The notes below the pieces were generated by a model. That model was not told where the DNA came from. It did not search any database and was given only the letters and a program-made list of their open reading frames with translations. The position numbers and the translations under genes are program-made. Positions 8,689-17,808 of a stretch of 64,000 bases of DNA are shown in pieces. Numbering within the stretch: the stretch's first letter is position 1; the number at the start of each line of letters is the position of its first letter. This DNA is from Deltaproteobacteria bacterium. Lineage in GTDB: Bacteria; Desulfobacterota; Desulfobacteria; Desulfobacterales; C00003060. The stretch is taken from contig QMMN01000005.1 in NCBI GenBank assembly GCA_003647275.1, positions 22,704 to 86,703 of the forward strand. Direction: 5' to 3'.

Positions 8689-8734
8689 TTTATACACTTA
8701 ACCCATTTACAAAGCAACCGCGTTTTGGTAAAAT
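8689..8734. promoter_or_regulatory. Overlapping divergent promoters
   Basis: Plus strand: TTTACA (8706-8711), 17-bp spacer, TAAAAT (8729-8734), leading to the lipoprotein gene at 8768. Minus strand: TTGCTT (complement of 8712-8717), 17-bp spacer, TATAAA (complement of 8689-8694), leading to the gene starting at 8651. The two overlap, so occupancy may be competitive. Confidence 0.6.
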
Positions 8735-8767
8735 TTTCTTTTAATTTGAAAATCTGAGGAGTCCATA

Positions 8768-10849
8768 ATGTTTTTCGTGGCCGATAAGTCAGGGCCCAAC
8801 AAATTCAGGGTCTGGCAATACCTTCTTATAATGGGCCTTTTTGTCCTTTCGGCTTGTGCGCCGATCCGTGTGCCGACTAAGGTACCGCCATCACCTGAGG
8901 TCACCCGGGCCCTCAAGCAATTTGAAAAAGCCGAACGCTTCTTTCAAGAGCAGGCGTATGCAAAGGCTCTCGCCATCTATCAGGATTACCTCAAGCGATC
9001 TCCAAAGGGCCCTCTGGTCGACACAGCGCTGATGAAGGCAGGCTTAGCTTACATGGCTGTGGGGAACTATGCTAAAGCCGGACAAGCTTTTCAGCGTCTG
9101 GTATCTGAGTATCCGAAAAGTCCATTTGTGGAAGAGGCCAGAGTCAACGTCATACTTACGTATTATCATGAGGGAGATTACGCATCAGCTATTCAGTCCG
9201 CAAAATCCGCTCTAAGGTTTGCGATGACGCCTCGCCAAAAAGCTCGCATACACAATTTTATGGGCTACGCCTATAGCGCCACCAAGCAGTTCAAGGACGC
9301 AATCAAAAGTTATATGGACGCTTATAAACTAGCTCCAGAACAGGAGCGCCCGGAAATCTTGAGCAAGGTGAAGGAGGTTATAACCTACCTAAAAGAAGTA
9401 GAATTGAATTCCCTTCTTGAGGTGTTTAGGGACAGGATACCCGGCGGCTATTTACGCCTTCAACTGGCAAAGGAGTACGCATCAAAGGACCGCATTGAGC
9501 CCGCCTTGAAAGTCCTGTCGGATTTCATCGCCCTATTCCCGCACCATGACGAACTTGAAACTGCCATGGCCCTCATGGAGGAATTAAAGTCCAGATCACT
9601 CGTGAATCGTTTCTTGATCGGTTGTATCCTGCCGCTGAGTGGGCCCTACAGCACATTTGGGAATCGAGCCCTTACGGGGATTGAGCTTGCTCTTGCCCAA
9701 TTCAACGCAAAAAGCGATGTGCACCCCGTTCAGTTGCTCATCAGGGACTCAAAAGGAGACCCCAGTGCGGCCGCCAGGGCTGTTGAGAGCCTAGCCCTGA
9801 AGGATGGTGTCATAGGTATTATCGGACCCATGATTACATCAGAGTCCGCTGCCATCAAGGCCCAGGCCCTCAAGGTTCCCATCATGACACTGACCCAGAA
9901 GTCGGATATAACCAAATTGGGAGACTACGTCTTTCGAAATTTTCTGACCCTATCCCTGCAGGTAAAAGCCATTGTAGCTTATACAGCCCAGGAGCTGGGA
10001 ATCAAAAAATTCGCCATCCTGTACCCTCAGGAACCCTATGGTATTTCCTTTATGAACAAATTTTGGGACGAATTAATAGCCCACGGTGCTGAGGTCGTGG
10101 GCATTGAATCGTATGGCCCCGACCAAACCGACTTTGCCGATGCCATTAAGAAATTAGTCGGCCTCTATTATCCAAGACCTGAAGAACCCGAAGACGAAGA
10201 AAGCCCTGAAATCACAGACCCCCTCCTCGACTTCCTATCAGCCAGGCAGGAAGCTGAGGGCCCCTTCTTAGACGCTCAAGGAAATAAGATGCCTCAGTTA
10301 GGTCCGCAGGTACCCCTTTCACCACCAAATGAAACCGATCTCCCATCAGAAGAGGAGAAGGAGCCTGAACCGATCGTTGATTTCGAAGCCATCTTTATCC
10401 CGGACACTTTCGAGAAAGTGGGTCTGATTGCCCCCCAGTTCCTGTATTATGATGTGGCTAATGTCCTGCTGATAGGGACCAATCTATGGCATTCGGATAA
10501 ACTCATTGAAATGGCCCGAGGCTATGTGCAAGGTGCTGTTGTGCCTGATGGTTTTTTCATAGATAGCCCATCTTCCAAGGTCCAAAATTTTGTCAAAGCC
10601 TTTCAAGACCTCTTTGGTAGCTCGCCAGGATTTCTGGAAGCTCAAGCCTACGACGCGGCCTGTATCCTTTTCCAACTGGTCAACCAGCCTCAGGTCCGGT
10701 CCAGACACACGTTGAAAATGGGCCTCATGCAAGTCAAAGACTTTCCCGGAGTAACTGGCCCTACCTCCTTTGATGAAACCGGGGATGTGGAAAAAGAGAT
10801 TTACCTCCTCAAGATAAAAGGACGTCAGTTTGTACAAATAAGGCCATGA
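8768..10849 (+). CDS. LpoA-like lipoprotein: TPR repeats plus periplasmic-binding-protein domain
   Basis: Predicted outer-membrane or periplasmic lipoprotein of the penicillin-binding-protein-activator type. A signal peptide ends in the lipobox LSAC (Cys30). TPR-like repeats follow (about 45-250: KAERFFQEQAYAKALAIY, DTALMKAGLAYMAVGNYAKAGQAFQ). From about residue 280 comes a type I periplasmic-binding fold (IGCILPLSGPYSTFGNRAL, IIGPMITSESAA, FAILYPQEPYG). An acidic, Pro-rich insertion of about 90 residues (about 470-560) interrupts that fold. The site GAGGAG sits 6 nt before the ATG. Its stop overlaps the waaA start (ATGA), so the two are translationally coupled. Confidence 0.87.
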   Translation: MFFVADKSGPNKFRVWQYLLIMGLFVLSACAPIRVPTKVPPSPEVTRALKQFEKAERFFQEQAYAKALAIYQDYLKRSPKGPLVDTALMKAGLAYMAVGNYAKAGQAFQRLVSEYPKSPFVEEARVNVILTYYHEGDYASAIQSAKSALRFAMTPRQKARIHNFMGYAYSATKQFKDAIKSYMDAYKLAPEQERPEILSKVKEVITYLKEVELNSLLEVFRDRIPGGYLRLQLAKEYASKDRIEPALKVLSDFIALFPHHDELETAMALMEELKSRSLVNRFLIGCILPLSGPYSTFGNRALTGIELALAQFNAKSDVHPVQLLIRDSKGDPSAAARAVESLALKDGVIGIIGPMITSESAAIKAQALKVPIMTLTQKSDITKLGDYVFRNFLTLSLQVKAIVAYTAQELGIKKFAILYPQEPYGISFMNKFWDELIAHGAEVVGIESYGPDQTDFADAIKKLVGLYYPRPEEPEDEESPEITDPLLDFLSARQEAEGPFLDAQGNKMPQLGPQVPLSPPNETDLPSEEEKEPEPIVDFEAIFIPDTFEKVGLIAPQFLYYDVANVLLIGTNLWHSDKLIEMARGYVQGAVVPDGFFIDSPSSKVQNFVKAFQDLFGSSPGFLEAQAYDAACILFQLVNQPQVRSRHTLKMGLMQVKDFPGVTGPTSFDETGDVEKEIYLLKIKGRQFVQIRP

Positions 10850-12156
10850 AGCTTGTATATGCAGCATATATTGGGCTGACCAGCGGCATGCTTGTCTCCT
10901 GCCTTCCCCCGTTCTGGATATATACGCGCCTGAGCGGACGTTATGGCAAGGGACTGGGAGAGCGCCTGGGGTTTATTCCCCGTACCCTCACTCAATGTCT
11001 TTCGGGGTCGCCCCGTATCTGGATCCACGCCGCATCCCTTGGTGAGGTTAAGGTGGCGGCTCCCCTGGTAAAGGCCCTCACAAGGATTATACCAGGCTGC
11101 TCAGTCATCCTTTCAACGACCACCGAGCATGGCCGCGACCTCGCAAGGAAAACATTCAAACAGGATATTCCCATAACGTATGCGCCCATCGATTTTATTG
11201 GTTCAGTACGCAAAGCACTCTCCCGTGTACGTCCAGATGTTCTGGTTTTTCTGGAGACTGAAATCTGGCCTACGTGGCTGGCCGAAGCCCGGCAGAAGGG
11301 AATCAAGACTGCGCTGATTAATGGCCGAATCTCTGTGAGATCAATCGGAGGTTACCTCAAATTCCGCCCCTTTTTTCGCAACATTTTAAAAAATGTCGAT
11401 GCATTTAGCATGATTTTGGAAGAAGACGCAGCTCGCATCAGGGCGATGGGGGCCGATCCACACAAAATCGAGGTCAATGGCAATGCCAAATATGATCTCC
11501 TAGCCAGCATCGCAGACCCTGCCATGGAAGCAGAAATGCGACAGATCTTGAATCTTGAAGCCTCCCATCACGTCTTTGTTGCAGGGAGTACCCGTGAGGG
11601 GGAGGAGGCTATGGTCCTGGAAGCCTATGAAAAAATTCTCAGACAATTTCCAGACACGGTTCTGATCATTGCACCGCGGCATATTGAGCGAATACCCGTC
11701 ATTGGATCCCTGGTTGAGAGACATGGCCTCAGGTATCAGCTCCGGAGCGATATCAACAGCGGTGCGGCAAAGCGCAAAGAGCCTGTCGTCATCATCAACA
11801 CCTTTGGAGAACTTTTTAAGGTGTACAGTATTGGAACGATTGTATTTTGTGGCGCAAGCCTCGTGCCGCTGGGCGGACAGAACCCCCTGGAGGCGGCCGT
11901 TTGGGGAAAAGTTGTCTTTTATGGCCCTTCCATGGAAGATTTCCTGGACGCAAAGGCCCTGTTGGAGGAGGTGGGTGCGGGCGTGCCAATTGCCAGTTCT
12001 GAAATGCTGGCCGAAAAGGCGATCTGGTTTCTTGAGCATCCGGATGCCTTGAAAAGATATGGGGACCAGGCTCGGGAAGCTGTCATAAGAAACCAGGGCG
12101 CATCGGAAAAACATGCCCGGGTAATCGGTCGATTGGTGTTTAGTAACAAGAGGTGA
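10846..12156 (+). CDS. waaA: 3-deoxy-D-manno-octulosonic acid (Kdo) transferase
   Basis: Inner-membrane-anchored glycosyltransferase that adds Kdo from CMP-Kdo to lipid A precursor. An N-terminal hydrophobic anchor is followed by the GT30 signature: GLGERLGF, IWIHAASLGEVKVAAPLV, TTTEHGRDLA and VFLETEIWPTWLAEA. The C-terminal half has the nucleotide-sugar part (AGSTREGEEAMV, IIAPRHIERIP, CGASLVPLGGQNPLEAAVWGK). At 436 aa it is normal length. It overlaps the upstream lipoprotein gene by four bases. Presence of waaA and kdsD in the window implies a Kdo-containing LPS. Confidence 0.97.
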   Translation: MKLVYAAYIGLTSGMLVSCLPPFWIYTRLSGRYGKGLGERLGFIPRTLTQCLSGSPRIWIHAASLGEVKVAAPLVKALTRIIPGCSVILSTTTEHGRDLARKTFKQDIPITYAPIDFIGSVRKALSRVRPDVLVFLETEIWPTWLAEARQKGIKTALINGRISVRSIGGYLKFRPFFRNILKNVDAFSMILEEDAARIRAMGADPHKIEVNGNAKYDLLASIADPAMEAEMRQILNLEASHHVFVAGSTREGEEAMVLEAYEKILRQFPDTVLIIAPRHIERIPVIGSLVERHGLRYQLRSDINSGAAKRKEPVVIINTFGELFKVYSIGTIVFCGASLVPLGGQNPLEAAVWGKVVFYGPSMEDFLDAKALLEEVGAGVPIASSEMLAEKAIWFLEHPDALKRYGDQAREAVIRNQGASEKHARVIGRLVFSNKR

Positions 12157-12502
12157 ATCGTCAGATGATGAATTTAGTTCGCCCTGTACATATCTTCGTG
12201 ATTCGTTATTGGTAAAGACAGCCGAAATACCCTTTTTTGTCACATCATCCCGTTTCTACCACCCACAATCGCATACCGTCTAAAGGCATTGGGGCCCTAA
12301 GACTTGCCCGCAACGCTCTCGCTTGCGAAGCGGGCGGGGAAGTGGTCTTCCTTACCCCGAATGGTGAGCAATTACCTTTGAACCGTAATAGCGAGCGCAT
12401 TCCCCGTAGCTTGCTACAGGGAGCTTCAATGGTTCTTAAGAAAATTATGCGGATTTTATAAGTTAGATCAAATAGTTAAATAGGATGCGAAACTTAAGTT
12501 GC
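12157..12502. repeat. Intergenic region with palindromic repeats
   Basis: Between two convergent genes. A GCCCGC/GCGGGC hairpin lies at about 12307-12338. A REP-like element lies at 12391-12429 in minus orientation (gagcgcattccccgtagc...gctacagggagcttcaa), a member of the family seen at 19859, 21751, 23018, 53318, 58498 and 58808. A short heptad-like stretch occurs near 12200-12213. No gene is apparent. Confidence 0.5.
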
Positions 12503-13774
12503 CTATAAAACAACGGTGATCTCATCAGAACCAGGTGTCAACTTCTCGCCGCCCTGCTCTGTGACCAGGAAGGTATTCTCCACCCCCACAAGTCCGATCC
12601 CCTTGAGGCCCTTTTTGGGTTCCACGGCAATCACCATGTTTTCCTTAAGGGGAAAGTCGATCTTTCCGGCAATAGCCGGGAACTCATCTATGACTAAACC
12701 GATGCCATGACCAAGAAACGGGACCTGGTTGCTTCCGAATCCCATGAAGTGTTCCTCAAAGTTTCGTGAGAACACCTCAGTTTGGTACACCTCCTTAAAT
12801 ATTTGAGCCGGAATCATACCTGGTTTCAACCGAGACCGAACCGCCTCCTGGATGTCCAGGCAGACATTGTGGGCATCCACAGCTGCCTGAGGAGGACGAC
12901 CCAGAGAAAAGATCCTGGTCTTGTCCGTGAAATATCCCTCATAGGCAAATCCTGTATCTGCGAAGATGATATCACCCTTCTTAAGCCTCCTCGCACCGCC
13001 AAGGAAGGGAAATGCTGGGGAAAGCCCCACGAAGCCATCTGGGCCTACTGAAGCGGTTGGGAAATTTCCCGATTCCCCAAAACTGATCACGCCGGCAAAA
13101 AACTCGCTGTTGAAAGTTGCAAGCCTCCCGATTCCTGTGTAGCCGAGCCGAAGCATGTTGGCATGGATCGCAGATCCGAGTTCCCATTCCGTGATACCCT
13201 CCTGGATCATGTCTGGTATCTGGTCATAAATGGCTCTGTGCCTTTTACCCGCCTCTCGAATCAGGCCGATTTCGTAGTCGGATTTCACAGACCGAATCAT
13301 AGACAGGGTCAGGCTGATGTCTTCAAAAACGGTGTGGGGAAGGGCCTTCGAAAGTTTCTTAAAAATCGAAACCGGGATGGTGGTCTCGTCCAGGCCTAGC
13401 CTTGCCACCTGGTAACCGGAGCCCGCCAGTTTGGCAGGCAGTTCGCCAAAGCGCTTGAACTGAACAAGGACCTTAAGGGGGGTTTCTCGTTTTGCCCGTT
13501 CAAAGCTCCGACGGATGAAAAAGACAGGAACTCCATCAGTCGGGACAAACAGGGCGCCATCTTGGATGGTGCCAGTGTAATAAAACATGTTGACCCCATC
13601 GAGGATGATAGCGCCGTTTAGGGCGGTCTGTGCCAGTTCCTGCTGAAGCCTTGAAATCCGGCTGAGAATCTCTGTTGGAGGCACCAGATCGTAGCTCACC
13701 GGATAGGTCGCGTGTGTCGTCATTTGTCGCTGGTTACTCGTCAACAAGCTACTGCCCAAATCACAACCATTCAA
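12503..13774 (-). CDS. M24-family metallopeptidase (Xaa-Pro aminopeptidase-like)
   Basis: Creatinase/aminopeptidase-P fold. An N-terminal creatinase-like domain (LQQELAQTALNGAIILDGVNMFYYTG) precedes the M24 catalytic domain. Metal ligands are seen in FADTGFAYEGYFTDKTR (two Asp), GHGIGL (His) and AVEPKKG (Glu). The last ligand Glu lies in GVENTFLVTEQG. Length of 423 aa is slightly long for the family because of the N-terminus. The start is a TTG at 13774 with GGAGG 5 nt upstream; an ATG 17 codons in is the alternative. It may act in peptide turnover, but no neighbour defines a substrate. Confidence 0.9.
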   Translation of the reverse strand: MNGCDLGSSLLTSNQRQMTTHATYPVSYDLVPPTEILSRISRLQQELAQTALNGAIILDGVNMFYYTGTIQDGALFVPTDGVPVFFIRRSFERAKRETPLKVLVQFKRFGELPAKLAGSGYQVARLGLDETTIPVSIFKKLSKALPHTVFEDISLTLSMIRSVKSDYEIGLIREAGKRHRAIYDQIPDMIQEGITEWELGSAIHANMLRLGYTGIGRLATFNSEFFAGVISFGESGNFPTASVGPDGFVGLSPAFPFLGGARRLKKGDIIFADTGFAYEGYFTDKTRIFSLGRPPQAAVDAHNVCLDIQEAVRSRLKPGMIPAQIFKEVYQTEVFSRNFEEHFMGFGSNQVPFLGHGIGLVIDEFPAIAGKIDFPLKENMVIAVEPKKGLKGIGLVGVENTFLVTEQGGEKLTPGSDEITVVL

Positions 13775-13830
13775 GTTCCCCTCCTCTGTTTTGGTGTTTG
13801 TGAGGGGAACAAATGAAGAAAACTGAAGGA

Positions 13831-14994
13831 TTAATAGAGAAACATCGGTTTTCCTACAATCAATCGGACCCTTGGCCGATATTCATCCATGTCATAGAGC
13901 TCTCGAACATCCACGCGTTTTTGCCCGGATGTAACCGTGCTTATCGGGACATCCGTGTATATCCCCCCAGACAATGCGACCATACGGCCTGCAACCCCCT
14001 TCTTTGCCAGGTTAACCGCCATATTGGCAAAATTGATAGCCACCATGAGGTCAAGCGAATCTGGTGCACCGCCCCTCATGAGATAGGAAAGCTGTTGGAA
14101 AATAATCCCTTGACCAGTCAATTTTTTTAATACATCTCCGGTTACAATGCCAATTCCACCAAGTTTTCTATGGCCGTATGCGTCCTTCTCGCCATACTCA
14201 ATGACTTGTCCACCCACCATTTTAGCCCCTTCCGAGATTGTCAACATAGCATAGTTGCTCGGATTTGCCTTTTTATCTTCCATAATGAGTTTAGCCAATT
14301 TTTCGGGATCAAAGGGAACCTCGGAAATAATAGCCCGGTCAACCCCTGCAAGGTATGCAGATATCAGTGATGTCTCACCGCAATTCCTTCCAAATAACTC
14401 AATCACTGCAATCCGCTCATGGGAGCCAGAAGACGTACGCAGGGCATGAATAAAATTGACTGACCGGGTCACCGCAGTGGAAAAGCCTATACAGTAATCG
14501 GTTCCAAATACGTCATTATCCATTGTTTTCGGAATAGCGATGACCGGGAAGCCTTCGTCGTGCAGCCGCACGCCATAGCTCAAGGTATCATCGCCACCAA
14601 TGGGGATCAGCAAATCAATACCAAGATGTTCCAAATTTTTTAGAATATGAGGGGTTACATCCGTCTTTTCCGCGGTCGGGTGGGCATCTAAGAAGGCCGG
14701 CATCTCGCTCTTCTTCACCGCGCTGGGATTGGTACGCGAGGTGTGCAAAATGGTACCGCCTGAGCGGTCAATCGTTCGCACCATTCCTTTATCCATAAAA
14801 ACCACGTTATCGTGCGTACGTTCATCTTCGATGTGATATTCTACAAGTCCTGCCCATCCTCTTCTTATGCCAAGGACACGCATCCCTTCGTCAACCGCGC
14901 GGTAAACAACAGCCTTTAGGCACGGATTCAGGCCTGGAACGTCACCGCCTCCTGTAAGGATCCCGATTGTTTTGACCTTATCTTTCCCTGTCAT
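13831..14994 (-). CDS. 6-phosphofructokinase, predicted PPi-dependent
   Basis: Interconverts fructose 6-phosphate and fructose 1,6-bisphosphate. The PFK fold is clear: [10 protein letters not shown] (14-23 of the frame from the upstream GTG), [10 protein letters not shown] (132-140), PKTMDND (156-162) and FGRNCGETS. Established family knowledge holds that Asp in place of the second Gly of GGDG, with Lys in PKT, marks pyrophosphate-linked enzymes. Both are present here, so PPi use is inferred. The ATG at 14994 has GGAGG 6 nt upstream. A second PFK gene follows upstream in tandem orientation. Confidence 0.93.
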   Translation of the reverse strand: MTGKDKVKTIGILTGGGDVPGLNPCLKAVVYRAVDEGMRVLGIRRGWAGLVEYHIEDERTHDNVVFMDKGMVRTIDRSGGTILHTSRTNPSAVKKSEMPAFLDAHPTAEKTDVTPHILKNLEHLGIDLLIPIGGDDTLSYGVRLHDEGFPVIAIPKTMDNDVFGTDYCIGFSTAVTRSVNFIHALRTSSGSHERIAVIELFGRNCGETSLISAYLAGVDRAIISEVPFDPEKLAKLIMEDKKANPSNYAMLTISEGAKMVGGQVIEYGEKDAYGHRKLGGIGIVTGDVLKKLTGQGIIFQQLSYLMRGGAPDSLDLMVAINFANMAVNLAKKGVAGRMVALSGGIYTDVPISTVTSGQKRVDVRELYDMDEYRPRVRLIVGKPMFLY

Positions 14995-15030
14995 CACGCA
15001 CCTCCTGTACGCGTGCCCAAGCGTCTTTGG

Positions 15031-15075
15031 ACCGGCTTGCCTGCCCTGTTGCGGTAGCTATACGGGTAGGCGGGG
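15031..15075. repeat. Intergenic repeat shared in inverted orientation with 55941-55980
   Basis: The reverse complement reads ccgtatagctaccgcaaca-like sequence that recurs at 55949-55967 with few differences. A GCCCGC/GCGGGC hairpin follows at about 15123-15137. The gap 15000-15332 between the two phosphofructokinase genes shows no gene. Confidence 0.5.
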
Positions 15076-15332
15076 TTAAGGGAAGCTATTAAAGAATAGA
15101 CATCTTCTTTACCAGGTGCGTAAGCCCGCGAAGCGGGCCTCGGCCCTGTGGGTGGAGGGCTTCATCATTTTCTAAAACGCCCCCAAAAGGACCTTTAGAC
15201 GATAAAAATATATTGAGAAAAGGCCCGAGAGTCAAGAAAAACGATGTTAGATGATAAGGTGCAGTGGCCCGGGAAGCTGTCATATCGTTTCACTATTCAT
15301 GGGACAGCTCATGTGGGACATTAGCTGACGTT

Positions 15333-16652
15333 TCAGTTTTTCAAAGAGGGCTGGCCCGTGGTCTCCAGCACGCTCAACCACTTACCGCCAAAGAGGTGTA
15401 CCTGTTTTCGCTTTCCAGCCGTTGCCTCCATGGGAATATGAACAAGCTGATTATTACACAGTCCCACAAGCATTTTTGTCTTTCCAGCCATGCCGGCATG
15501 AACTGCACTATGGGCCAGGAAACCGCACAAGACATGGTCATTTGCATTGGCGGGAACACTGCGGATCGTGTAACTCGGGTCAATATATTTCAGGTTGATC
15601 GGCATCTTCTGTTCCCGGAAATACCCAGAAATGGCCTCTTTCAGAAAGAGGCCGATGTCATTCAAACGGATGTTTCCAGAGGCATCACGCTCCTTGGGTT
15701 TGTTATCAAAGAACTTTTGGCCTGCCCCTTCGGCCACGACAATCACGGCATGTTTTCTGTGGATTAATCGCTCTTTCAAGGCTTCAAGGAGTCCCTTTGG
15801 ACCTTCCAGATCAAAGTCCGACTCCGGGATGAGGCAAAAGTTAACATCCGGCATGGCCAGCGTGGCTGCTGCTGCGATAAATCCTGAATGGCGGCCCATA
15901 AGCTTTACCAGTCCTATCCCGTTCGGGGCACTGATGGCCTCGTTGTGGGCAGAGCGAATCACATTAACCGCTACGTCCACAGCCGTGTCAAAGCCAAAAG
16001 AACGGTCTATTAGATAGATATCATTGTCAATGGTCTTTGGTATGCCTATGACACCGATCTTTAATTGTCTCTTGCTGATTTCATCGGCAATCTCTACAGA
16101 GGCCGCCATGGTGCCGTCTCCGCCAATGGTAAAAAGGAGACCCACATTCATTCGCTCCAGGGCATCTACAATGCTTTCAATATCCTGAGGGCCCCTCGAA
16201 GAGCCGAGAACAGTGCCACCTCTCTCGTGGATATTGAGTACGGAGTCTGGTGTCAGGGTGATGAGCTCATGGCCATATGAGGATATAAAGCCCTCAAGCC
16301 CGTATCGGACCCCATAAATATTGCGTACGCCATAGTTATGGTGGAGTGCCAGAACGATGCCACGAACAACGTCGTTTATCCCCGGACAGAGTCCGCCGCA
16401 ACTCACCACGGCACAGCGAAGTTTGCTCGGATCAAAATAGATTTTACAGCGAGGCCCTGCTCGTTCAAAGGATAAAAGCTTCTTGCCATTCTTAACAGCT
16501 TTCATCACATCACTTTCAAAAATGTTTACCAGAATACGCTCCTTGTCCGATACAAAACACCTAGTCCCGCCCCCCTCTGCCCCAATGGGGGAGGTAATCT
16601 TTGCCGGGCCAAGGCTCATGATGGAGGTGTCAATATGTTCCTTGTTCTTCAT
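15333..16652 (-). CDS. 6-phosphofructokinase, predicted ATP-dependent, PfpB-like lineage
   Basis: 439 aa with an N-terminal extension of about 75 residues before the PFK core, as in plant and spirochaete-type enzymes. Core motifs are SCGGLCPGINDVVRG (84-98), FTIGGDGTMAA (174-184) and GIPKTIDNDI (203-212). Also present are MGRHSGFIAA and VVAEGAGQ. Retention of Gly in GGDG together with Lys in PKT is the combination known in ATP-dependent members of this lineage, so ATP use is inferred. It is separated from the PPi-type gene by about 340 bases. Confidence 0.93.
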   Translation of the reverse strand: MKNKEHIDTSIMSLGPAKITSPIGAEGGGTRCFVSDKERILVNIFESDVMKAVKNGKKLLSFERAGPRCKIYFDPSKLRCAVVSCGGLCPGINDVVRGIVLALHHNYGVRNIYGVRYGLEGFISSYGHELITLTPDSVLNIHERGGTVLGSSRGPQDIESIVDALERMNVGLLFTIGGDGTMAASVEIADEISKRQLKIGVIGIPKTIDNDIYLIDRSFGFDTAVDVAVNVIRSAHNEAISAPNGIGLVKLMGRHSGFIAAAATLAMPDVNFCLIPESDFDLEGPKGLLEALKERLIHRKHAVIVVAEGAGQKFFDNKPKERDASGNIRLNDIGLFLKEAISGYFREQKMPINLKYIDPSYTIRSVPANANDHVLCGFLAHSAVHAGMAGKTKMLVGLCNNQLVHIPMEATAGKRKQVHLFGGKWLSVLETTGQPSLKN

Positions 16653-16848
16653 GTTATATCACCCTTTCCACGTGAACGATTCGATTCGTCGGTCATTTGC
16701 TGTCGCGCCTTTTACTGGATGCTGAATAGATGAAATAGTTATCAACACCTCATCCAGAATCAAGCATCAAATATCCGTCTATAGATCTGTCCCCGCACCT
16801 TGAACCCTTACTAGAAGTGACAACACAAAAATCCTTTTCCGTAACGCT

Positions 16849-17808
16849 CTATATCAGGTCATATTTCTTGCAAATAGCCTCAACCGTCCGATTCTGAGTC
16901 CTGTCAGTACGCGGTGTGCTTGAGGCAGTGTGGGCATTTGGAAGCACCCCTGCAACATGGAGCATGCGTTTTAGGACGGCCGCAGAATTTTTTGAATAAA
17001 GATCATAAAATTCCTGAACCATGGCACCGGTTTCCCATATCTGGCTCACGTGGTCAGCATACTGCCACTGAACATCGTATCGGTTTAGGCAAGACCATGT
17101 AATCTCATGCCAAGCCTCGGGAAGCAAGTTTGCCCCGCCAGCCACCACGCCATTTGAGCTTGGCTGTTTTATAAAGGCGGCCTCATCCCCATCGTAAAAC
17201 ATGAAGTCCCGTCGATGCCGAACCGCTTTATGGTAGTTGATCGACCGATTTAACGAACCGCTAAAGATCAAACCTTGTATGTGGTCGATTCCCGAGAGTT
17301 TTCTTAGGACATTGGTTCGAATATTCTTGTGTTTAATATACCCCTTGCGCCTTTCGGCCAGCCCGGGATGGTTGCCTAATATAAGAGGAATCCCTGTATC
17401 GCGAGCTATGGCCTCATAGAATTGGGGAAGCCCCCGGTTACTGTGGTAATAGATAGGGTAATCCACCCAGAAGACACTTCCTGAATAACCTGAACGTTCA
17501 ATAAAGGACTCGACTTTGGCCAGAAGTTCACGTGTGGCCTGGGATGTGTCAGAGGTAATCGTAATAAACACGGGCCATTTCCCCTGGACAATCTCCAGTG
17601 CAGTGCTTGCCAGCTCTATCCTTGTGTCGGGACTCAGAACGAGGCCTTCACCCCAGAAAACATCCCCTAGAAGTAAGGCATCTGCCCCAATCCCTGCGTG
17701 GCCGATGAGCCTGTCAAGGGCAGCCACATCCAGCACGTCCCCGGTCTTCAACGGAGTAACCAACGGACAAATCAATCCCTTTGGGAGTTTGTTCGTATCA
17801 GACGCCAT
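16849..17808 (-). CDS. Dihydrodipicolinate-synthase-family protein lacking the catalytic lysine
   Basis: The TIM-barrel DHDPS/N-acetylneuraminate-lyase fold is recognisable: GLICPLVTPLK, DALLLGDVFWGEGLVLS, WVDYPIYYHSNRGLPQFYEAIA and GIPLILGNHPG. Where DapA has the Schiff-base Lys in GIKE, this protein has GLIF, so a normal class I aldolase mechanism is unlikely. An ATG at 17841 is possible, but the ATG at 17808 gives the usual N-terminus and a smaller (11-base) overlap with kdsD. Overlap with kdsD suggests a two-gene operon. Substrate unknown; a sugar-acid or regulatory role is only a guess. Confidence 0.85.
   Translation of the reverse strand: MASDTNKLPKGLICPLVTPLKTGDVLDVAALDRLIGHAGIGADALLLGDVFWGEGLVLSPDTRIELASTALEIVQGKWPVFITITSDTSQATRELLAKVESFIERSGYSGSVFWVDYPIYYHSNRGLPQFYEAIARDTGIPLILGNHPGLAERRKGYIKHKNIRTNVLRKLSGIDHIQGLIFSGSLNRSINYHKAVRHRRDFMFYDGDEAAFIKQPSSNGVVAGGANLLPEAWHEITWSCLNRYDVQWQYADHVSQIWETGAMVQEFYDLYSKNSAAVLKRMLHVAGVLPNAHTASSTPRTDRTQNRTVEAICKKYDLI

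Noticed and set aside
11500..12243. Minus-strand open frame of about 247 codons opposite waaA
   Set aside because: Fully antisense to waaA with no family features; a shadow of the coding bias of waaA.
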